From the NCBI GenBank assembly GCA_001872985.1, contig MNYA01000195.1:1-7690 (forward strand): DNA of 7,690 nucleotides. Reading direction: 5' to 3'. The translations under genes and the position numbers were made by a program. Below the pieces are notes generated by a model. The model saw only the letters and a program-made list of their open reading frames with translations, did not search any database and was not told the origin of the DNA. Every line of letters starts with the position of its first letter. The first letter of the stretch is position 1. Below are positions 7,259-7,690 of the stretch, piece after piece. The stretch is from a bacterium CG2_30_54_10. GTDB lineage: Bacteria; Muiribacteriota; Ozemobacteria; Ozemobacterales; Ozemobacteraceae.

Positions 7259-7277
7259 ATTTTGGTAACCCCAAAAT
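7259..7277. repeat. Short AT-rich hairpin
   Basis: ATTTTGG (7259-7265) and CCAAAAT (7271-7277) form a 7-bp stem with a 5-nt loop. No T-run follows on either strand, so it is not a typical terminator. It lies between the palindromic repeat and the hexanucleotide repeat, and its function is unknown. Confidence 0.4.
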
Positions 7278-7296
7278 TATCCGATTCATCCAAGTA

Positions 7297-7319
7297 GCAA
7301 GCGCAAGCGCAAGCGCAAG
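7297..7319. repeat. GCAAGC hexanucleotide tandem repeat
   Basis: Three perfect GCAAGC units plus five bases of a fourth occupy 7297-7319. The repeat is in non-coding DNA between the operon promoter and the small minus-strand gene. Such tracts can change length by replication slippage. At about four units, variation would be modest, and any regulatory effect is speculation. Confidence 0.75.
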
Positions 7320-7321
7320 TT

Positions 7322-7339
7322 GTAAATATATTAATTTAC
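7322..7339. repeat. AT-rich inverted repeat after the small minus-strand gene
   Basis: GTAAAT (7322-7327) and ATTTAC (7334-7339) form a 6-bp AT-only-rich stem with a 6-nt loop. On the minus strand it begins 5 nt after the stop of the 41-codon ORF and could mark its transcript end. No T-run follows and the stem is weak. Confidence 0.3.
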
Positions 7340-7344
7340 GGATC

Positions 7345-7470
7345 CTAACTCTTTTCCCAGTGCAAGGCTGCCTCATAAAGGCTCCCTTCGCTTTCTTTGC
7401 TTTCTTCGATCAGCGGTAGTTCAATGAGGACTCTCCGGCCTCTCTGGCTCACGTTCAATTCATTTTCCAT
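7345..7470 (-). CDS. Possible small protein of 41 residues, unknown function
   Basis: A complete minus-strand ORF runs from ATG (7470-7468) to TAG (7347-7345). Its product begins MENELNVSQRGRR and ends with an acidic C-terminal half (IEESKESEGS, then YEAALHWEKS). It has no membrane segment or signal peptide. GGTGA stands 5 nt before the ATG on the minus strand, a good Shine-Dalgarno match, and a perfect TATAAT box lies about 50 bp further upstream. The composition is hydrophilic with mixed charge, as in a small soluble protein. I do not recognise a family. It could be a regulator, an antitoxin-like protein or a chance ORF. Conservation in related genomes would decide. Confidence 0.42.
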   Translation of the reverse strand: MENELNVSQRGRRVLIELPLIEESKESEGSLYEAALHWEKS

Positions 7471-7519
7471 ATTTATCACCAACAATAATTGGAGGTCAGG
7501 TAGAGGGCATTTTAATCGT

Positions 7520-7550
7520 ATTATAGGGGGAACATTATCCTTATTGCCAG
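7520..7550 (-). promoter_or_regulatory. Possible promoter of the small minus-strand gene
   Basis: On the minus strand a perfect TATAAT (7525-7520) lies about 50 bp before the ATG at 7470. The best -35 candidate is CTGGCA (7550-7545; 4/6) with a long 19-bp spacer; TGGCAA with 18 bp is weaker. It points away from the prepilin promoter, making this a divergent promoter region. Confidence 0.38.
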
Positions 7551-7583
7551 GACAATGCTGCGATAAAATACTGCAATAAAATC
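7541..7583. repeat. Operator-like repeat cluster between divergent promoters
   Basis: A 13-bp unit occurs twice head to tail, CTGCGATAAAATA (7558-7570) and CTGCAATAAAATC (7571-7583), with two mismatches. Its core GCRATAA also occurs inverted as TTATTGC (7541-7547). The cluster ends directly before the prepilin -35 box. The spacing of 13 bp is slightly more than one helical turn. It could bind a transcription regulator, but no regulator gene is in the window. Confidence 0.4.
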
Positions 7584-7584
7584 C

Positions 7585-7616
7585 TTGACAATTGTTGCGA
7601 ACGGCCTCAGTATAAG
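7585..7616 (+). promoter_or_regulatory. Possible promoter of the prepilin gene
   Basis: TTGACA (7585-7590) is a perfect -35 box. The best -10 candidate, TATAAG (7611-7616, 5/6), is 20 bp away, which is long for sigma-70 and suggests activator dependence or another sigma factor. ACAATTGT (7588-7595), an 8-bp palindrome, overlaps the -35 box. The leader to the ATG at 7654 would be about 30 nt. Confidence 0.4.
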
Positions 7617-7641
7617 GAAAGAGGATCTAATTTTATTTCAC

Positions 7642-7646
7642 GGAGG
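7642..7646 (+). promoter_or_regulatory. Strong ribosome binding site of the prepilin gene
   Basis: GGAGG stands 7 nt before the ATG at 7654, separated by a run of A. It is the best Shine-Dalgarno in the window and predicts high translation, as expected for a pilin. Confidence 0.8.
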
Positions 7647-7653
7647 AAAAAAA

Positions 7654-7690
7654 ATGACTAGATCGAAGGGCTTCACCTTATTGGAGTTAA
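7654..7690 (+). CDS. Type IV prepilin or pseudopilin, N-terminal fragment cut by the window edge
   Basis: Only 12 codons are visible: MTRSKGFTLLEL. This is the class III signal of type IV pilins and type II secretion pseudopilins: a short basic leader ending in Gly6, prepilin peptidase cleavage before Phe7, and Glu at position 5 of the mature protein, starting a hydrophobic helix. The gene continues off the right edge, so major pilin, minor pilin and pseudopilin cannot be told apart. Such N termini also occur in large families of pilin-like proteins unrelated to motility. A strong ribosome binding site and a perfect TTGACA box precede it. It is divergent from the 41-codon ORF and the phosphatase operon. 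Confidence 0.85.
   Translation, partial: MTRSKGFTLLEL

Noticed and set aside
7076..7297. 73-codon plus-strand ORF
   Set aside because: It reads through the palindromic repeat and over the operon promoter, and lacks a ribosome binding site. The stretch around LRGGSADEA comes from translating the repeat.
7297..7319. Short CRISPR-like tandem repeat
   Set aside because: Units are 6 bp with no spacers, so it is a microsatellite rather than a CRISPR array.
7526..7550. Sigma-54-like TGGCA element on the minus strand
   Set aside because: TGGCA is present, but no GC element follows at the required spacing. The perfect TATAAT fits a sigma-70-type promoter better.
7397..7579. 60-codon plus-strand ORF starting at TTG
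   Set aside because: It is antisense to the 41-codon ORF, has no ribosome binding site and runs through the divergent promoter repeats.

Overview
The window is bacterial and chromosomal in character. It holds two very long, closely related membrane-bound PP2C/SpoIIE-type phosphatases in one minus-strand operon, a secreted protein of unknown function running towards them, and at the right edge the first codons of a type IV prepilin-like protein. There is no transposase, phage, CRISPR, rRNA or tRNA signal. The lineage cannot be fixed from sequence alone. Large multi-membrane-segment HAMP-SpoIIE phosphatases, prepilin-type N termini and a dispersed CATTGCGAG-type palindrome suggest a free-living Gram-negative-type bacterium, perhaps from a candidate phylum such as Riflebacteria or a deltaproteobacterial-like group. 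This is a guess.

Layout, left to right. Positions 1-71 carry two adjacent perfect hairpins, the second followed by six T, which terminate a plus-strand gene lying off the left edge. Positions 72-475 are non-coding but rich in inverted repeats, including two hairpins that cannot form together, and look like a long leader. Positions 476-1195 (+) encode a 239-residue exported protein that I do not recognise. It converges with the operon, with 29 bp between the stop codons. Positions 6977 down to 1225 (-) are the two-gene phosphatase operon. The upstream gene (961 aa from the better-supported ATG) ends in an ATGA overlap with the downstream gene (956 aa). Positions 6978-7653 hold the operon promoter, an interspersed palindromic repeat, a short hexanucleotide repeat, a probable 41-codon minus-strand gene, and a compact divergent promoter region with operator-like repeats. 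Positions 7654-7690 (+) are the start of a prepilin gene.

How the parts may work together. Both phosphatases have the same order: membrane segment, extracytoplasmic domain, two membrane segments, second extracytoplasmic domain, membrane segment, HAMP, and a cytoplasmic SpoIIE/RsbU phosphatase. They should read extracellular or envelope signals and dephosphorylate a cytoplasmic STAS-type anti-anti-sigma protein or similar target. No such target, switch kinase or sigma factor is in the window, so the output is unknown. The most unusual aspects are the tandem duplication of a double-sensor phosphatase, the conserved DDMG motif in its second sensor domain, and the structured non-coding stretches on both sides.
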